Shown piece by piece: positions 1-12,545 of a stretch of DNA of 64,000 bases (its first letter is position 1; each line of letters begins with the position of its first letter). The notes below the pieces were generated by a model. The model had not been told where the DNA came from. It searched no databases and saw only the letters and a list, made by a program, of their open reading frames with translations. Made by a program: the position numbers and the translations under genes. Source of the stretch: Immersiella caudata (taxonomy: Eukaryota; Ascomycota; Sordariomycetes; Sordariales; Lasiosphaeriaceae); the NCBI GenBank assembly GCA_030512335.1, contig JAULSU010000006.1, forward strand, positions 2,604,001 to 2,668,000, written 5' to 3'.

Positions 1-2584
1 CCCGTCGCCTCCGTCCTGCCGCAAATCCTCCAGCAGAACCAGTGTTTGCGCATAAACATTCTCCAGAGCCGCGCGGGATGACTTGCCGAGGGACACTAGA
101 TATGGGTTAGCAACGTAGCAGGAGACTGTGGCAGTGAACTAACTTAATATTGCCGAGTTAAGTTCCTCAGCTACCGCAACACGGCCAGTCCCATCGAGCA
201 GGTGAGCCACCTCCTTGACCTTGAGGGGATTGGGATACGCAATGAGCGCGAATATCTCGTCTAAATGCTTCGACACCTCCCGTCGAGGGTCGTTGTCGAA
301 CTCGGACCGCAGCTCCATGCCGTACTGTAGTGCTTCGTGTGACAGCTTTTTTAGCACGGCGCTATCTGTGCCATCCTCTGTTTCCATTTGGTCTTCCCAC
401 GAGCTATGGGTGTCGGCCTCGGCCATCTCCTCGTCGTCTTCACCCTGACGGACCCGCGCAGTGCTCTTCTTTTCGATCAAGAGGTTGAGCTCCGCTTCCT
501 TGCGGATCATCTCGATAAACTTGCGGCAGCGGAGACGGAAATAAACCTGCTCGTTATCTGGGAGGACCTTGGGATAATAGTTCTTGGTGTACTTAAGCGC
601 CCGGTCGATGTCTCCATTGAGGATCGCTCTGCGGATACGCTGCCTGTTGTTGGCATCTTCGTCGTCTTTAATGTTGATGCCTTCGATATCCTTGCTGGCG
701 TCCAGGTTAAGAGCCTGTTTTTCGGCGTGTATTTCCTCCGCAAATGCTCGGGCGGTTTCCACGTAGCCGTCATGTTGCAGGAATTGCAGAACCTATCTTG
801 TCAGCAATCTGCATGGGGTGGCTCGCCACGGAAACGTACTAATTGTTGGATAAGCTCCGTCTCGTTCAGCGGCGGAGCGAGCTTAGCAGTGTCGGCATTT
901 CTGATGTCCTCAGAAATCATCTTTTGTTGTTTCTGCATATACAATATAGAATGTAAGTAACAATGCCTGGCGATAATTTGGGGAGGTTGTATGACGAAAC
1001 GAAGGGGCTCTGTTCGAGATCCGAAGAGACGACAGAGCGATCTCTTCGTGTCCCCCCGTCCCGAGAAAGACTTATTTAGGAGTGTAGGAAGGCACAGGCT
1101 GCCCCGGCTCGATGGGTAGAGGCATGGGAAGCTCAATTCTTCTGTCACGTATCGACCTGGCGCACTTGCAGGTGATGTCACAACAATGTGTCCGCTTGGC
1201 TCACTGTTACGCGTGCAACGTACCTTCATGTAGCCATCGATATCGAACAGGAATGGTTGTTGGCCAAAGTTGGCCAGGACGTGGTCGCCGGGCTTTTTGA
1301 GACCCACTGTGGGATAGAGTTTCCCTTTCCCATCTTTGAAGCTGACATCTCTAAACGCGATCCCTGTGACGTGTGTCAGCATGGGCCAGGCGGAATGCCC
1401 GCTTGGGTGAAAGGGTGTCACCCACCGAGATCGTCACCGTTCTTCGTGAAGAGCGCATGTCCCAACCGGAAGTTGATAAGGCAACCTATTGTGTCGCCAG
1501 GGCCAAACTTGGGACCATACGGCCTGCCCACATTCTGAGCGGCATAGCAGTGACCATCATCGCCATGGTAGCCCCACGACTCCGGTTCCCAGCCGGGGGC
1601 GCGTTGGAGCGATACTGTTCCACTAGAAAAGCCAATGCCGATGGTGGTACTGTGATACATCTCCTGGTTAGCAATCCGCAGTAATCTAGCACGTTGACCT
1701 GCTTCCGCTGGCTAGCAAGCGACCTACTCTTCCCGTTTTCTGTTCATTATCGAAACTTCAAAGTAGTATACTCCGCACAACGCGGGCATATAGTGCTCTG
1801 CGCGTAATGCGGAGGCTTCGTGGTCGTTGGAGCTTCGTCCGATGTGTTTTACCTCGTAGCCGTCGCCTAGCACGTCGAGGTTGGGGTCCTTGTCATCCTT
1901 ATTCCATCGCGACGGGAGCGGGCTGACCGCAGCGTCGTCCTCTACGGCCGGCGCTTTCTCGACAACCTCGTACTGCACCCCCCTATGCGAACCCGCGGGG
2001 AGCTTGGAGCTTTGCGGGTGCGCATTTGCTCCGCTCGCCAGCCCAGTTCCCGACTGTGTCTTCGCGGCGTGTCCCTCTCGCTCGGCCGCCACCCTTGCTT
2101 TGTGTGCGGCCTCGAGCTTTTGTAGGTATATGGAACCGCGGAGGTACGATGGCGATAAGAACACAGGGTTGCTGGCGGCTGGGAGCAGACTGTTGAAGCC
2201 GTCGTCGGGAACAGCCCCGTTCGGAAACAACGGATCTTTGCAAATGTACGGCTCGAATGCGCGGGAGAAGTACGGCAAGCCTGCACCGAGCCGCGGCTGC
2301 CAGGCCATGCTCGGCAGCCCGTCCTCCCCTGACACTCCGTTCCGTCCCTGCGTCGTCCCTACGTCGAAGCGGGAGTTCCGCTGTGTGGAGTAGAGGTTGT
2401 TGTACGTCTCGCTATCGGGCGAGGGGTTCAAAAGGTGGTGGAAGTTGGGTCGGGACGGCCGGGAGAGGGCAGATGCGCCCGACACGACCGATGCGTACGA
2501 GCTTCGACGCTGGCTCAACGGCGCCGGGAGGCCAGCCGATGAGATGGGGTCTCCTGGGTGGCCGTGTTGGAACGGGTTCGTCAT
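1..2584 (-). CDS. gid1: RanBPM/Gid1-type subunit of the CTLH (GID) E3 ligase, 3' end beyond window
   Basis: Scaffold-type subunit of the GID/CTLH ubiquitin ligase, which in yeast (Vid30/Gid1) binds degron receptors. I read six exons: 2584-1728, 1649-1426, 1363-1224, 932-840, 792-144 and 95 to the window edge; every junction keeps phase. Domains in order: a Ser/Pro-rich N-terminus of about 260 residues; a SPRY domain (YYFEVSIMNRKRED, then TTIGIGFSSG, FTKNGDDLG, KLYPTVGLKKPG); a LisH motif (LIQQLVLQFLQHDGYVETAR); CTLH (IRRAILNGDIDRALKYTKNY); and a CRA region ending near SLGKSSRAALENVY. The ATG at 2584 is the first in the open frame; the frame stays open further upstream but has no earlier ATG. 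One intron (933-1223) is 291 bp, far longer than the others (47-78 bp). At least 686 codons are present and the C-terminus runs off the window. Family assignment is strong. Confidence 0.92.
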
Positions 2585-3986
2585 GATGAGGGGTCGCGAG
2601 GTGGCCGGGGGCGGGATGCGGAGAGCGGCCCTGGAGGTCTGGAAGTCCCGGGACGAGTGCAGGGCTGCCCGGGACTTGGTCGTGGAGCTGCTTGATCGGA
2701 GGCAGGAGTTGGCACGCAGATGGTCGGAGGATATTGGGCTCGGTGGGAGGTAGGTGGTTGAGATAAGCGTCCGAGAGAGCTTAAGCCGGGACTGGCTGCT
2801 GGGGATGGCGGAGGATGCTGCTGGTGCTGCTGCCCAGAACCCGGTTCCAGCTACGGATTACTGTCCAGCAGTTGTTTGCCGCTCCGCTATGTCATAGATA
2901 CCGCTAACCGCCGTGTCCCAGCCTCCGTGATGGCTAGAGGGGTAAAGGCGACGCCTCGAACGTGGCAAGCTGTATGTGCAGGTACTCAACTGGTTGAGTG
3001 GGTGATTTACGCGCAGATGGCGAGATGGCCCAGGTTTCTTGTTGACTCGACGCCTTTCAATCACGAGGTCAAACGTTGCGGGCGGGATGGAGGTGGTTCG
3101 GGTTGACTCCAGCGGGATGGGGCCTGAAAGACGGGGTGGCCAGGCGCTAGGTGGACAACTGGCTCACAGCTCTCAGCGGGGGGTAGTGCGCTGTCCGGGT
3201 CCGAATGTAGGATTGGCTTGGTTGCTGAGGTGGATGGTCCTTTGCCTTGATTGAGGGGCTGCAGCTTCCGGTTCAGCCTGTGCGTGCCTCAGGTATCCAC
3301 TTTGAGCTGCCGCGTCCGGCCTCAACAGTCCACCTCATCTGTGGTGGGTTGTCACCTACCATAAATCTTCAGACTCCGTCAGACACAGAGCGGCGTGTGG
3401 TCCCAGACCTGGGATCGCATCAATAGTAGCGGTATTGCCCTTTTATTTTACAGCCAACTTTGTGCTCCCAGGGTGGGCGTGGGGGCACACCTCATCGGCT
3501 TGATTGCCGTCGAGTTCGTACTCATGTCCAATTTCATCACCAACGCTCAGAGCTTACCAGGCCCTCGCTGCTACCTCCACAGGCCGGAGTCATGCTTCTC
3601 GCATCAGCGTGTCAATATGAACGAGCATACTTGCTAGTCTACTCAGCGGGTCGCGCTCGTATTGAATGCAACCCCTTCTATTTGTGTCGATTGCTGCTGT
3701 CAACGGGTCTCCCTGTCCCTGATGCAAATGCTGTACAAAATCAGTTTTGAGGTTTTGTACAGTTCCAAATGTCCAGCATCCTGTCGAACCCTACGCTGGC
3801 AAGATACATGCACCCTCGAGTTCACCATGCCACCCTGTTCCTGAACGCCGTACTTAGGTTGATGGCTCCGCGATACGCCGACCATGTCATTTTCCTCCCT
3901 GAAACCACGAACGCCGTAAAACCAACGAGACCATACTCCAGCTGCTGTGAGAGAAACATGTGCTGACAAGCAGAAACTAAAGCCCT
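2585..3986. other. Intergenic interval between gid1 and ies4
   Basis: About 1.4 kb containing the presumed promoter and 5' untranslated region of gid1 (reading left) and the 3' flank of ies4. The first 170 bases upstream of the gid1 ATG are open in the same frame but lack an ATG. Short frames here are overlapping on both strands and none shows a domain. Nothing else was recognised. Confidence 0.5.
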
Positions 3987-4894
3987 TCATGCGGCTGCAA
4001 TTGGCAGCGGTGCCGGGGAATTGGCGGCAAGGCTTGGGGCGCTCTGCATCTCCACGTCTGCCCCGTTGTTGCTTGCCTCGCTCTTGAGTTGGCTGTTGGA
4101 CTCCTTGTTCTCCTTGCTGCTGCCTTCGGCCGAGGCAGGGGTAGAGTCGTCTGCGGGAGACTCGGGCTGGAGCTTCGGCGGTGCGGTCCAGCGCGGGATA
4201 TCCCAGACCACCCCGGTGAAGCTCTTTAACGTAAACGATCCCTTGGCCCATCTTCTGCATGGCTTCCCTGAGCGATCCAGGGCGCGTAGACCTGCGTTGA
4301 TAGCGCCTTGATTTGCCTTTGGGCCAAGCTTATGTGCGCTCAGGCCGGCACCGCGACCGCCTTCGATGGTTCCGTCCTCGCTGTGATGTGTTAGCATGTG
4401 TTGGATGCGGGTGCTGTCTTGCAAGGGATAGTGCGCTCAGCTTACAGTCTCTGCTTCTTTTTGGGACCTGGCTTGCCTCGCACTTTGGGCTCGCCATTAC
4501 CGTTTGCAGCCGCTGCAGATCTCTTGACGCCCTTCTTCTTTGGACCATCGGCCGGCGGTCCCATGGCCGCAGGCTGTGGCGCGGGAGTGCCGGCAGCGGG
4601 GGTGTTGGGGGTAGAGTCGGACGCGTTCTCAGCAAGGGAGTTCGTCGCGGCCGGGAGCGTTGTCGAAGTAGCCAGCGAGTCTTTTGTCTCCTTCAGGGGC
4701 GAGTCTTCTTTCGCGTAACCTGGGTCGACGATGGCGCGGAGTTTCTGGGAGGTGGTCCGGAGAGTGACGACGAGAGAGTTCTTGGACGGGCTGCCGCCAG
4801 TGATCGTGGCGGTCGTGGCGGTCGTGGTCGCACCCGCGGTGTTCGATTTCCGACGGTCCTTGGACGTAGCACCGTGTTTGCTGGAGGGAGGCAT
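3987..4894 (-). CDS. ies4: INO80 chromatin-remodelling complex subunit Ies4
   Basis: Nuclear subunit of the INO80 remodeller. Two exons, 4894-4446 and 4380-3987, joined across a 65-bp intron (donor GTAAGC, branch GCTAAC, acceptor ACAG); the join keeps frame and gives 280 residues. The start ATG at 4894 gives the N-terminus MPPSSKHGATSKDRRKS. The family hallmark follows at about residues 37-60 (SLVVTLRTTSQKLRAIVDPG). A Thr/Ala/Pro-rich linker and a Lys/Gly-rich basic stretch (KVRGKPGPKKKQRL) follow, then the C-terminal block GLSAHKLGPKANQGAINAGL and KGSFTLKSFTGVVWDIPRW, which is typical of the filamentous-fungal version. The tail is acidic and low in complexity. The protein is longer than the yeast orthologue, as is usual in this group. 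No defect was seen. Confidence 0.88.
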
Positions 4895-7169
4895 GATCAA
4901 ATGGAGCGATGACAAAATCCGGCGATGCGGTGGCCGAAAAGATTTGGTGGTGACGGTAAATGAAGTAACGGCGATGATGGGGGATGGTTGTTGGGGGATT
5001 GAGTGAAGGAATTGTGTTTGTACCGTGATGCTTTTGCGTTGGAGACAGATGGTGGTTTGGCCTAGGCTGATGGCTCGGTTGAGAGGCCGATCCACTGGTG
5101 CTGAACCGCAAGGGGCAGAGGCAATCAGCTGGGGTGAGGATCTGGCATCGACTTTTGGCGTCGCACTTTATTTCGCGTCGGCGATGGCGGACATGGCCTT
5201 CTTTGTGGATGGGGATGGTGCGATGGTTGAGGGCATCGGGTTGGGTGGTGAAGGAAGGTGAATGGAACGGTCTGGCAAAAGTTTGGTGCCCTCGCAGCCA
5301 GGATGAGGCGGCGAGGGTGGGCGTCCACCTGTTTTGCCTTCATGCTGCCAAAGAATAGGTCGGGCAGTCGACTTGTTCGCACGAACCGAGGGACTGCGCG
5401 CGGAGTACCGTCTCCAACAAGGGAGTCTCGTCTATTTTTCTGGGTCTGCAACTTATAACCCGAACCCTAAGTACAGAGGTACCTTCAGCTCTCTTCCCAG
5501 CCAATCACAAAGGCTGGCGCCAAGGCGCAGCTAATTTGCAGGTCACATCCTCCGTCCGCGTCTCAACACTCCATCACAGCGCTGCATCACCATTATGAGC
5601 TGTCGGGATGAAATGCTGAAATCTCACTTTGGTAGGGCGCAGATCACGCAGATGTTGATGGGAACGCGGAAACTAAAGCTGGGCCATTAAGTTTCGTGGT
5701 GCCTCCGTTGGGGTGGCCTATTGTGAGCAACCAGCACACCTACTCGCACCTTCCGTCAACCTAAACTTCTCCATTTTGGGGAGTCGACAAAGGGTGGTGG
5801 CTGGGCACTTGGATCCTTCACCAAAATGAAGCAGCCCACACGGTCACACACCCCGTGCCTGAGTGAGCGCTGACCTGAGCAACTAGGACTTGGCCAGTCC
5901 GGGAGCCACCAAGACAACCGTCCGAAATAGGATCAACTCTTGGTGGTCAACGGTCCCAACCATTTCCCCGCCGACCAAGCCTCAGACTGCAACCATCCTG
6001 CCGGCTGCAGGGCGAGAGCCCTCACCCATTTTGAAGGGGGCCGTGTAAAAAGCAACTGATCAGCAGTTTGGCTAAAAGATTTCACTTACAGCAGCCTTCC
6101 ACTGACGGCAGGCAATTGATCAGCAACGGGCCTCCACATTCTGTCCTCTCTGCTTGAGACATAACCCATCCACTGAAACCACCCGGATTTCCGCCCGTCG
6201 ACCCTGCGGGGAGAATTACTCAAAAAAAAGACCCCTTCTCCAGCACCAGCAAATCTCAAGTGAGATTGCAAAATCGGTATGGGAATCAGTGTGGTAACTC
6301 AGCGGATCCCCGAATACCTTCACATGGACTGAAAAGGGCTCTTGGTATCGCACCCTCGAGATTCTTCTGCCAAGGCCTGGACCTTTGTGCAACTCCAGCG
6401 TCATGCCAGCCGGCAGTTTGTGGAAGAAGCGGCAGCACAGTACTGGCAGCAACACGCCCCGTGCCGCCGAGTGTCTCAGAGTTGCGGGCCCGGGTTGGAA
6501 ACACAGGTCCCGCATCCCAGAAGGACCTCACCGGCTACCTCTTCTGGAACGAGGTCTAGGCTATCACCAAAAGTGCGATGCCTCGGGCTCACTCATCGCG
6601 ATGGGGTAGCCATAGGAAGTGCCAGGCAAGGCCAGTGCGAAACCCCTCCGCCATCAAGTCATGATTCCCCAGGACCCTCCGCAAGCTTCGGCTGCACATG
6701 GCCAGTGGCTTTCGTTTGAGGCTTACCAACGCAACTTGGAGGGCATCATGATAAAAAGAAATATCGACACCAAAGAGAATATCACCACTGCGCAGGCAAG
6801 CCATCCCACAGTGGAAGCGATCTATCGATGCAAGCAAGACCTTGCTGCTTCAAAGCACCAGTGAAGGCGTGAGAATTCATCTGCCATCTCTCCCCTGAGC
6901 AACTGACGCCGCCTGCCGAATCCTTCATACCTGCCGTTGTGAGTGCAACCGCTCGGCCGAAGAGTTCTTGGGGTCACTGTGGTAGTGTTGACATTCCAAC
7001 TCAATACTTCTCGGGCCTTGTCCTCGCCAAGAGAATGCGTTGCTGTGGATAGGCTCCTGGAGCCCAACTCATGGTTGACCCAAGGAGGCACTGAGCTATA
7101 TATTGGCGATGAGAAGATGGTCTGGAGAACAGCACGGGCTCCAGGATCAAAGCAGACCTATCGGCCAAG
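4895..7169. other. Intergenic interval without a recognisable gene
   Basis: About 2.3 kb between the start of ies4 (reading left) and the start of the repeat-protein gene (reading right), so it holds both promoters. The short frames on both strands (60-125 residues) overlap each other and show no domain or plausible exon chain. A lone degenerate telomere-like string (CCGAACCCTAAG) lies near 5460; I give it no weight. No other structure was seen. Confidence 0.45.
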
Positions 7170-10100
7170 ATGAAGCGTCTCATCTGTGTCGCCCTCATCA
7201 TCGAAGCCATCTCGGTCACTGCTCTCCTCCATGGCGCTGCTTCGAGCGCGAAAGGGGCGCAGTGCAATGACCTTCTTTCCTCACACCATTCTTCTCTCTC
7301 TCCGAGACCCTCTCGCATCCCACGGCAGGGAGGGTGTTGCATGGAGGGTGTTTGGCCTGCCGACTCCTCTGGGCTCGAGAAACGGAATGTCAACGGTGTT
7401 GCGGTGTCTCGCCTGACCGTCGACCAGGTGTACTATCTCCTTGCCGAACTTCTCGCCCTTCAAAATCAGCTGGATATTTTACTTCTCGCAGCTGTTCAAG
7501 TCCCAACGCCCACTAGCAATGGCCTGCTTGGGGATCTCCTCGGGGGCTTCTCTGGCCTCATTCCGCCAGTATCCTCTCTCGTCGATCAAGTAGGCTCGGT
7601 TTTGTTACCCCCTGCTGGGACAGTTAACAACGGACAAGTTGTAGGAATCCCGATCGTACCATATATTCGTGGCGAGGCAGTCACTGTTCCGTCGTCCATC
7701 ATCTATGATCCCTCTCCGTCGTCGCAGGTGATGAGTTGTTGACCAGCCAACTCGCTGAGCTGGCGCGCTTGGCAGACGCGAATCCTATCGCATATTCAGC
7801 AGCGACGTTGGTCTCGAGCATACTTGCTACCGCTGTAAGTCCTGTGCCGTCCATCGTGCCAACTAACCTACCCCTGAGTTTAGCTCCGGTCACCACTACC
7901 TGCATTACGACTGTCATCACGCAGACACACGGTGACCACACGACAACAGTAACTGTTACCGTGACGCAAGCAACACCAGTAGGAAATGGCCCATTGACGC
8001 TGCAGACCGCGACGGTGCCGCTCCCATCCATCTCCCCTTCCAAGGTTTCGCTTCCCGCATTCACTCCCCCTACACCACCCATTCCTAACATCCCAAACTT
8101 CTCTATGCCCTCGCTGTCGACCCCAAAGGTTTCCTTCCCGACAGTGTCGGTACCCAGTCTCATGGTGCCACAAGTGACTATCCCCACTCTTTCCCTTCCC
8201 ACTGTTGCGGTACCCTTAGTGACTATTCCAGGGCTCTCTCTTCCGCCGCTATCACTCCCGACGATCAAGCTCCCGACCATTGCGATTCCCACAATTGGCA
8301 TCCCGGCGATCGGAATACCTACCATCGCGATCCCAACCTTGAGCCTTCCCACGGCCGCAGTACCGACAGTTAGTCTTCCGAAGTCCATCAAGCTTCCAAC
8401 TATATTGCTTCCAAATGATGTGGTTTCCACCGTTGGAATACCGACTATTGGTATTCCTACCATCGGAATCCCAACTCTCAGCCTTCCCACGGTTGCGGTG
8501 CCAACAATCGGGCTTCCGACGGCGTCAATCAAACTTCCCACTATATCGGTTCCAACTGTCGCTGTACCGACTGTCGTAGTACCGGCTTTGAGTCTTCCGA
8601 CGCTGCCGATCAACTTCCCAACCTTGTCGCTTCCAACTGTTGCAGTTCCCACTATTGGAATACCGACCATCGCGATCCCAACCTTGAGTCTCCCCACGAT
8701 AGCTCCCCCGACGGTATCCATCAAGCTTCCAACGGTATCGCTTCCAACTGTCGAGATACCAACCATCGGGCTACCCACTGTCGCCATCCAAACGCTGAGT
8801 CTTCCAGGTATCAGCCTCCCAGGCCTCAGTCTTCCTACCGTTGCGGTGCCAACAGTAGCCATCCCGTCGGTCTCCGTCAAGCTCCCAACGGTATCTTTGC
8901 CGAGCGTTGGGGTACCATCGTTGATTCTGCCCGCGATCAGCATTCCCACGGTAGCTGTTCCGGCTCTTTCGATCAAACCGCCGACGGTGTCAGTTCCGAA
9001 TGTGGCAGTACCATCGTTGAGTCTGCCTGGCCTGAGCTTACCGGCTGTCTCCCTTCCGACCATTCAGTTGCCCGCGCTATCTCTTCCGGGGGTTCCGTTC
9101 CCGTCGTTGAGCTTGCCTAGCGTTATAATTTCAGCATTACCAACGCCAAACTTGCCTATAGTGCCGGCGATCAGTCTGCCTATAGTCCCAGAGGTGAGCT
9201 TGCCAATAATACCGGCCACCAGTCTTCCCACCTTGCCGACGCTCAACATCCTTACCATTCCGGTGATCAGCCTGCCTACGGTACCAGTGATTAGTCTTCC
9301 GACATTACCCACGTTTAACATTCCTACCGTCCCGGCAATCGGTCTCCCGACAATACCGCTAGTCATTCTTCCAACCCTACCGACACTGAACATCCCCACC
9401 ATCCCGGTGATCAGTCTTCCAACGGGACCGGTGGTTAGTCTCCCGACACTGGACATCCCTACCATACCAGTGATCAGTCTTCCGACTCTACTAACGTTGA
9501 ACATTCCGACGGTACTAGTAATCAGTCTTCCGACGCTGGATATCCCTCTATATCCGTCATCAGTCTTCCTACAATTCCGGTGGTCAACCTCCCCACGGTA
9601 CCGGCCGTAAGCTTGACTACAGCGCCAACACTTCCACCATTGAGCATCCCGACACCGCCGACGGCTGGTCTCCCCACTCTACCGCAGCTGAGCTTGCCAA
9701 CACTGCCCCCGTTATGTCTCCCGACAATTCCAGTGCCGCTGGTCTCCACCCCAGGCCTACTGACGGTAGCTATTCCTAGGATTTCGTTACCGACGTTGTC
9801 GCTCGGGCTTTCCATTGGGCTTCCAACAGGGTTGCCCACTGGGCTCCCAACCGTCCCTGGGTTGCCGATCGAACTGCCAACCGGTCTGCCAACGATTCCT
9901 GTTCTACCCATTGAGTTGCCAACGGGACTTCCTACTGGCCTCCCTGCTGGGCTGCCAACTCCTCCCGGTTTACCGATTGAGTTACCGACAGGACTACCCA
10001 CAGGGCTGCCTAGTGGTCTGCCTACAATCCCGGGGTTGCCGATTGAGGTGCCAACGGGGCTCCCTATAGCGTTCCAACTCTCCCTGGTTTACCAATCGAA

Positions 10101-11288
10101 CTGTCAACAGGACTGTCCACCGGGCTACCAACAGGCCTGCCGACGGTTCCTGGTTTGCCAGTTAAGTGGCTTCCTACTGGAATTCCTACTCCTACGGCCC
10201 CAAACCTATAGGAGCCGATATCGTCGTTCTTCTCGGTTTTGCCGATTGAAGGGGTTCCCACACCCTCTCTACCCAACCCCCTAAGTGAGGCACCAGTAAG
10301 CATCCCAGGAGTCAGCCTCCCTGGGGGCTTGAGTCTTCCTACGGGCTTGTCTACCATTGCGCTTCCCCCATTGTCTCTTCCCCTGGAGCTTCCTACTGGT
10401 CTCCCAACCGGCCCACCCACCCTGCTAACATTAACTATTGATCTTCCGACTGGCTTACCAACTAGACTCCCGGCCGGCTTGCCGGTTGAGCTTCCGACAG
10501 AGCTTCCGACAGGTTTACCTACTGTCTTACCGACTGGGCTGCCAACTGGACTGCCCCGTCGGGCTTCCTACTGGGCTACCGACCGGCTTACCGACCGGCT
10601 TACCGACCGGCTTACCCATTGAGCTCCCCACAGGCCTTCCAACAGGGTTGCCTACCGGCCTACTCGGGCTCCCTATAAACCTCCCCATAGTCCTTCCAGG
10701 CCTGCCAACCGGACTCCCGACAATTCTCCAGACCGGTCTACCGACAGGCCTTCCCATTGCCGCACCCACCGGCCTCTCCAGCTTTCTCACCAGCGTCCTC
10801 CTAGCGCCCTGTACCCTCCCTTCGGGCTCTTGCACCACCCCCGCTTCCTACATCAACATCGGTCCCCTCCCCACCCTCGCTACCCCTTGGATGCGAATCT
10901 AACTTTCCGATTATCCAGAATTCTTCAACCCCCTCCCCCCCCCCGCTGCGAAGTCTCTTCCGACGCTTTTCTCGACACCCTCGCCGGTTGGTCGCGCGCG
11001 CTCTCCCCTGGCGTCTCCCCTGGCATCTCCCCTCTCCATGACTCCTCTGCCCACTCTACCCGCCTCCCAGTTGGCCTCCCTTCATGGGCGGCCGCTACGC
11101 CAAGTGCGTATGCCAGCTTCGGCGGGCAGCTACGTGGTCTCATTCTCCTAGCGCACCAGATCAAGTCTCTGTTGCATGAATCTGGGAATCTGGGTGGCTT
11201 TATGTTTTGGGACGGGCCTGAGGGGCAGGAGAATGTGCAGGGTGGGTTGAGTATCCTAGGGTGGGCGAAGAGGGGGTTCTGGGTGTGA
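7170..11288 (+). pseudogene. Secreted Leu-Pro-Thr repeat (mucin/adhesin-like) protein, frame-disrupted
   Basis: The ATG at 7170 opens a likely signal peptide (MKRLICVALIIEAISVTALL), then a possible Kex2 site (LEKR) near residue 72. After about 7730 the product becomes a very long array of five-residue units of the type [I/L/V]-P-T-x-x (for example IPTIGIPTIAIPTLSLPT), changing near 9830 to four-residue GLPT units. The reading frame changes at about 7730, 9551, 10078 and 10555, and there is an in-frame TAG near 10209. Comparing neighbouring repeat units shows single-base deletions at about 9551 and 10078 and a single-base insertion within CCCC at about 10555. The frame open to 11288 ends GGFMFWDGPEGQENV, which resembles the last strand of fungal GH18 chitinases; I regard that as weak. 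Function unknown; a cell-wall or surface role is an inference from composition. Splicing could explain the first junction (near 7730) but not the single-base ones. Confidence 0.6.
8030..10780 (+). repeat. Coding minisatellite: 15-nt (xPTxx) then 12-nt (GLPT) units
   Basis: Degenerate short tandem units fill about 2.7 kb. The first part (to about 9790) repeats a roughly 15-nt unit encoding xLPTx/xIPTx. The second part (about 9810-10780) repeats a 12-nt unit encoding GLPT, with frequent GLPIELPT variants. The composition also keeps long frames open on the opposite strand (for example 9063-7699), encoding Thr/Val/Gly repeats. That is expected from the repeat and is not evidence of an antisense gene. 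Confidence 0.85.
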
Positions 11289-12545
11289 GACTTGGTCGGT
11301 GCTGGGATGGGTTTTGATCTTTGATTTGATGTTATATTCCCCTTTTCTTCACCTAGCTCCGTAGGTTAGATAGCTTTGGTTTGGTCGTTTTGTGTGAAGA
11401 GGAGGATTGATGCTAGTTGGATGAATAGAAATGGGTCTGGCAAGGTGGCTTGGATTTAGAAGGGGTTGGCTTCGCCGTCCAATACCAGTTGATCTTTGAT
11501 TACTCCCAGTAACAGTGCTCCCATTGGTGAAACCCGGCGGTCAGGAACCCAGGGTTTGGATCTACATGGTGCTTATGCAGTTGTATTATACGGTCTTCCA
11601 TCTCTGTGATCCAGATCCCTCCTCTCTTCCATCAACCAGTTCATGGCGTTTTTCAGCGCCCATCAAACACTTCTTCTATGAAGTCCGTTGAACGTTGTCT
11701 GAGTTCGAATGCCCTTGTCTACACCATTTGCCTGAAGAACATCCCCCGAAATGCGTAACGCATCCCTTGAAAGGGGTAAAAGCAGCCTCCTGAAGAAAAC
11801 AGAGTGCCTCAATGGGTACCTTTAGCATTGTCATCTCAGGCAGTAGCTATAGCACGAGATGATAAGTAGGGGTCAGCTTATCATTGTTCTGCATTCAGTT
11901 CGGTGTATATCTAACAATTGTCACTCTCTGAAAGGAACTCACCTGACCCTGTCCATCAACGACGCCACAGACGAGATGAAGTAAGCTATGACCGAGCAAC
12001 TGGACGGATAGACGACAAGGATTTGGTTCGGACAAGCTTTGCACATCAGGAGTTCGAGGCCTTGCTTTGCTTCCTTAGTCCGTTTGGAGTCAGGCGATGA
12101 TGTATCCTACCAAATCGGATGGCAGGGCTCAGGATTTTCCGTATCCTCTTGAACGAGCTCGGTGGAGATATATACCCTATTTTTCTTATGCACATGGCGC
12201 TAGAAATGGGACCTATTGATACCGGATGGAAAGCAGGGAAATTTCGCCTGATTATTATTTAGAAGAATCTGCTGGCGCCAAGTGACTCTAGGTCCCACCC
12301 TTTCTCATTCGTTCTACAATTACAAATACCTACCTATCCTGCATTGTTTTATTTCTTTGCACCTCTTTCAATCCTCCTCCTCTTCATCACACCGCCATAT
12401 CGGCATGTACAAAACATTCACGTCGAAAGGTCCGTATTTTCCTCGTCAACCCGCGTCCCCTACACCCCTCAACGGGTACGAATGTAAAGGCAGCTTGATT
12501 CAACCCTTCGCGAAATACCGTCGGTAACTAACGATGATGTCCCAG
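11289..12545. other. Interval without a recognisable gene
   Basis: Only short, overlapping frames. The last part (about 12100-12545) could contain an upstream exon or intron of the metalloprotease fragment that follows: the sequence CTAACGATGATGTCCCAG just before 12546 looks like a branch point and acceptor. No homology could be assigned to the rest. Confidence 0.35.

Noticed and set aside
7699..9063. 454-residue antisense frame opposite the LPT repeats
   Set aside because: It starts at a non-ATG codon and is the mirror of the repeat; codons for Pro-Thr-Leu read backwards give Gly/Thr/Val without stops. No independent support.
10155..11288. GH18 chitinase gene
   Set aside because: Only the last ~30 residues (GGFMFWDGPEG) resemble the family; the catalytic DxxDxDxE motif and barrel are absent. 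Kept only as a remark in the repeat-protein entry.
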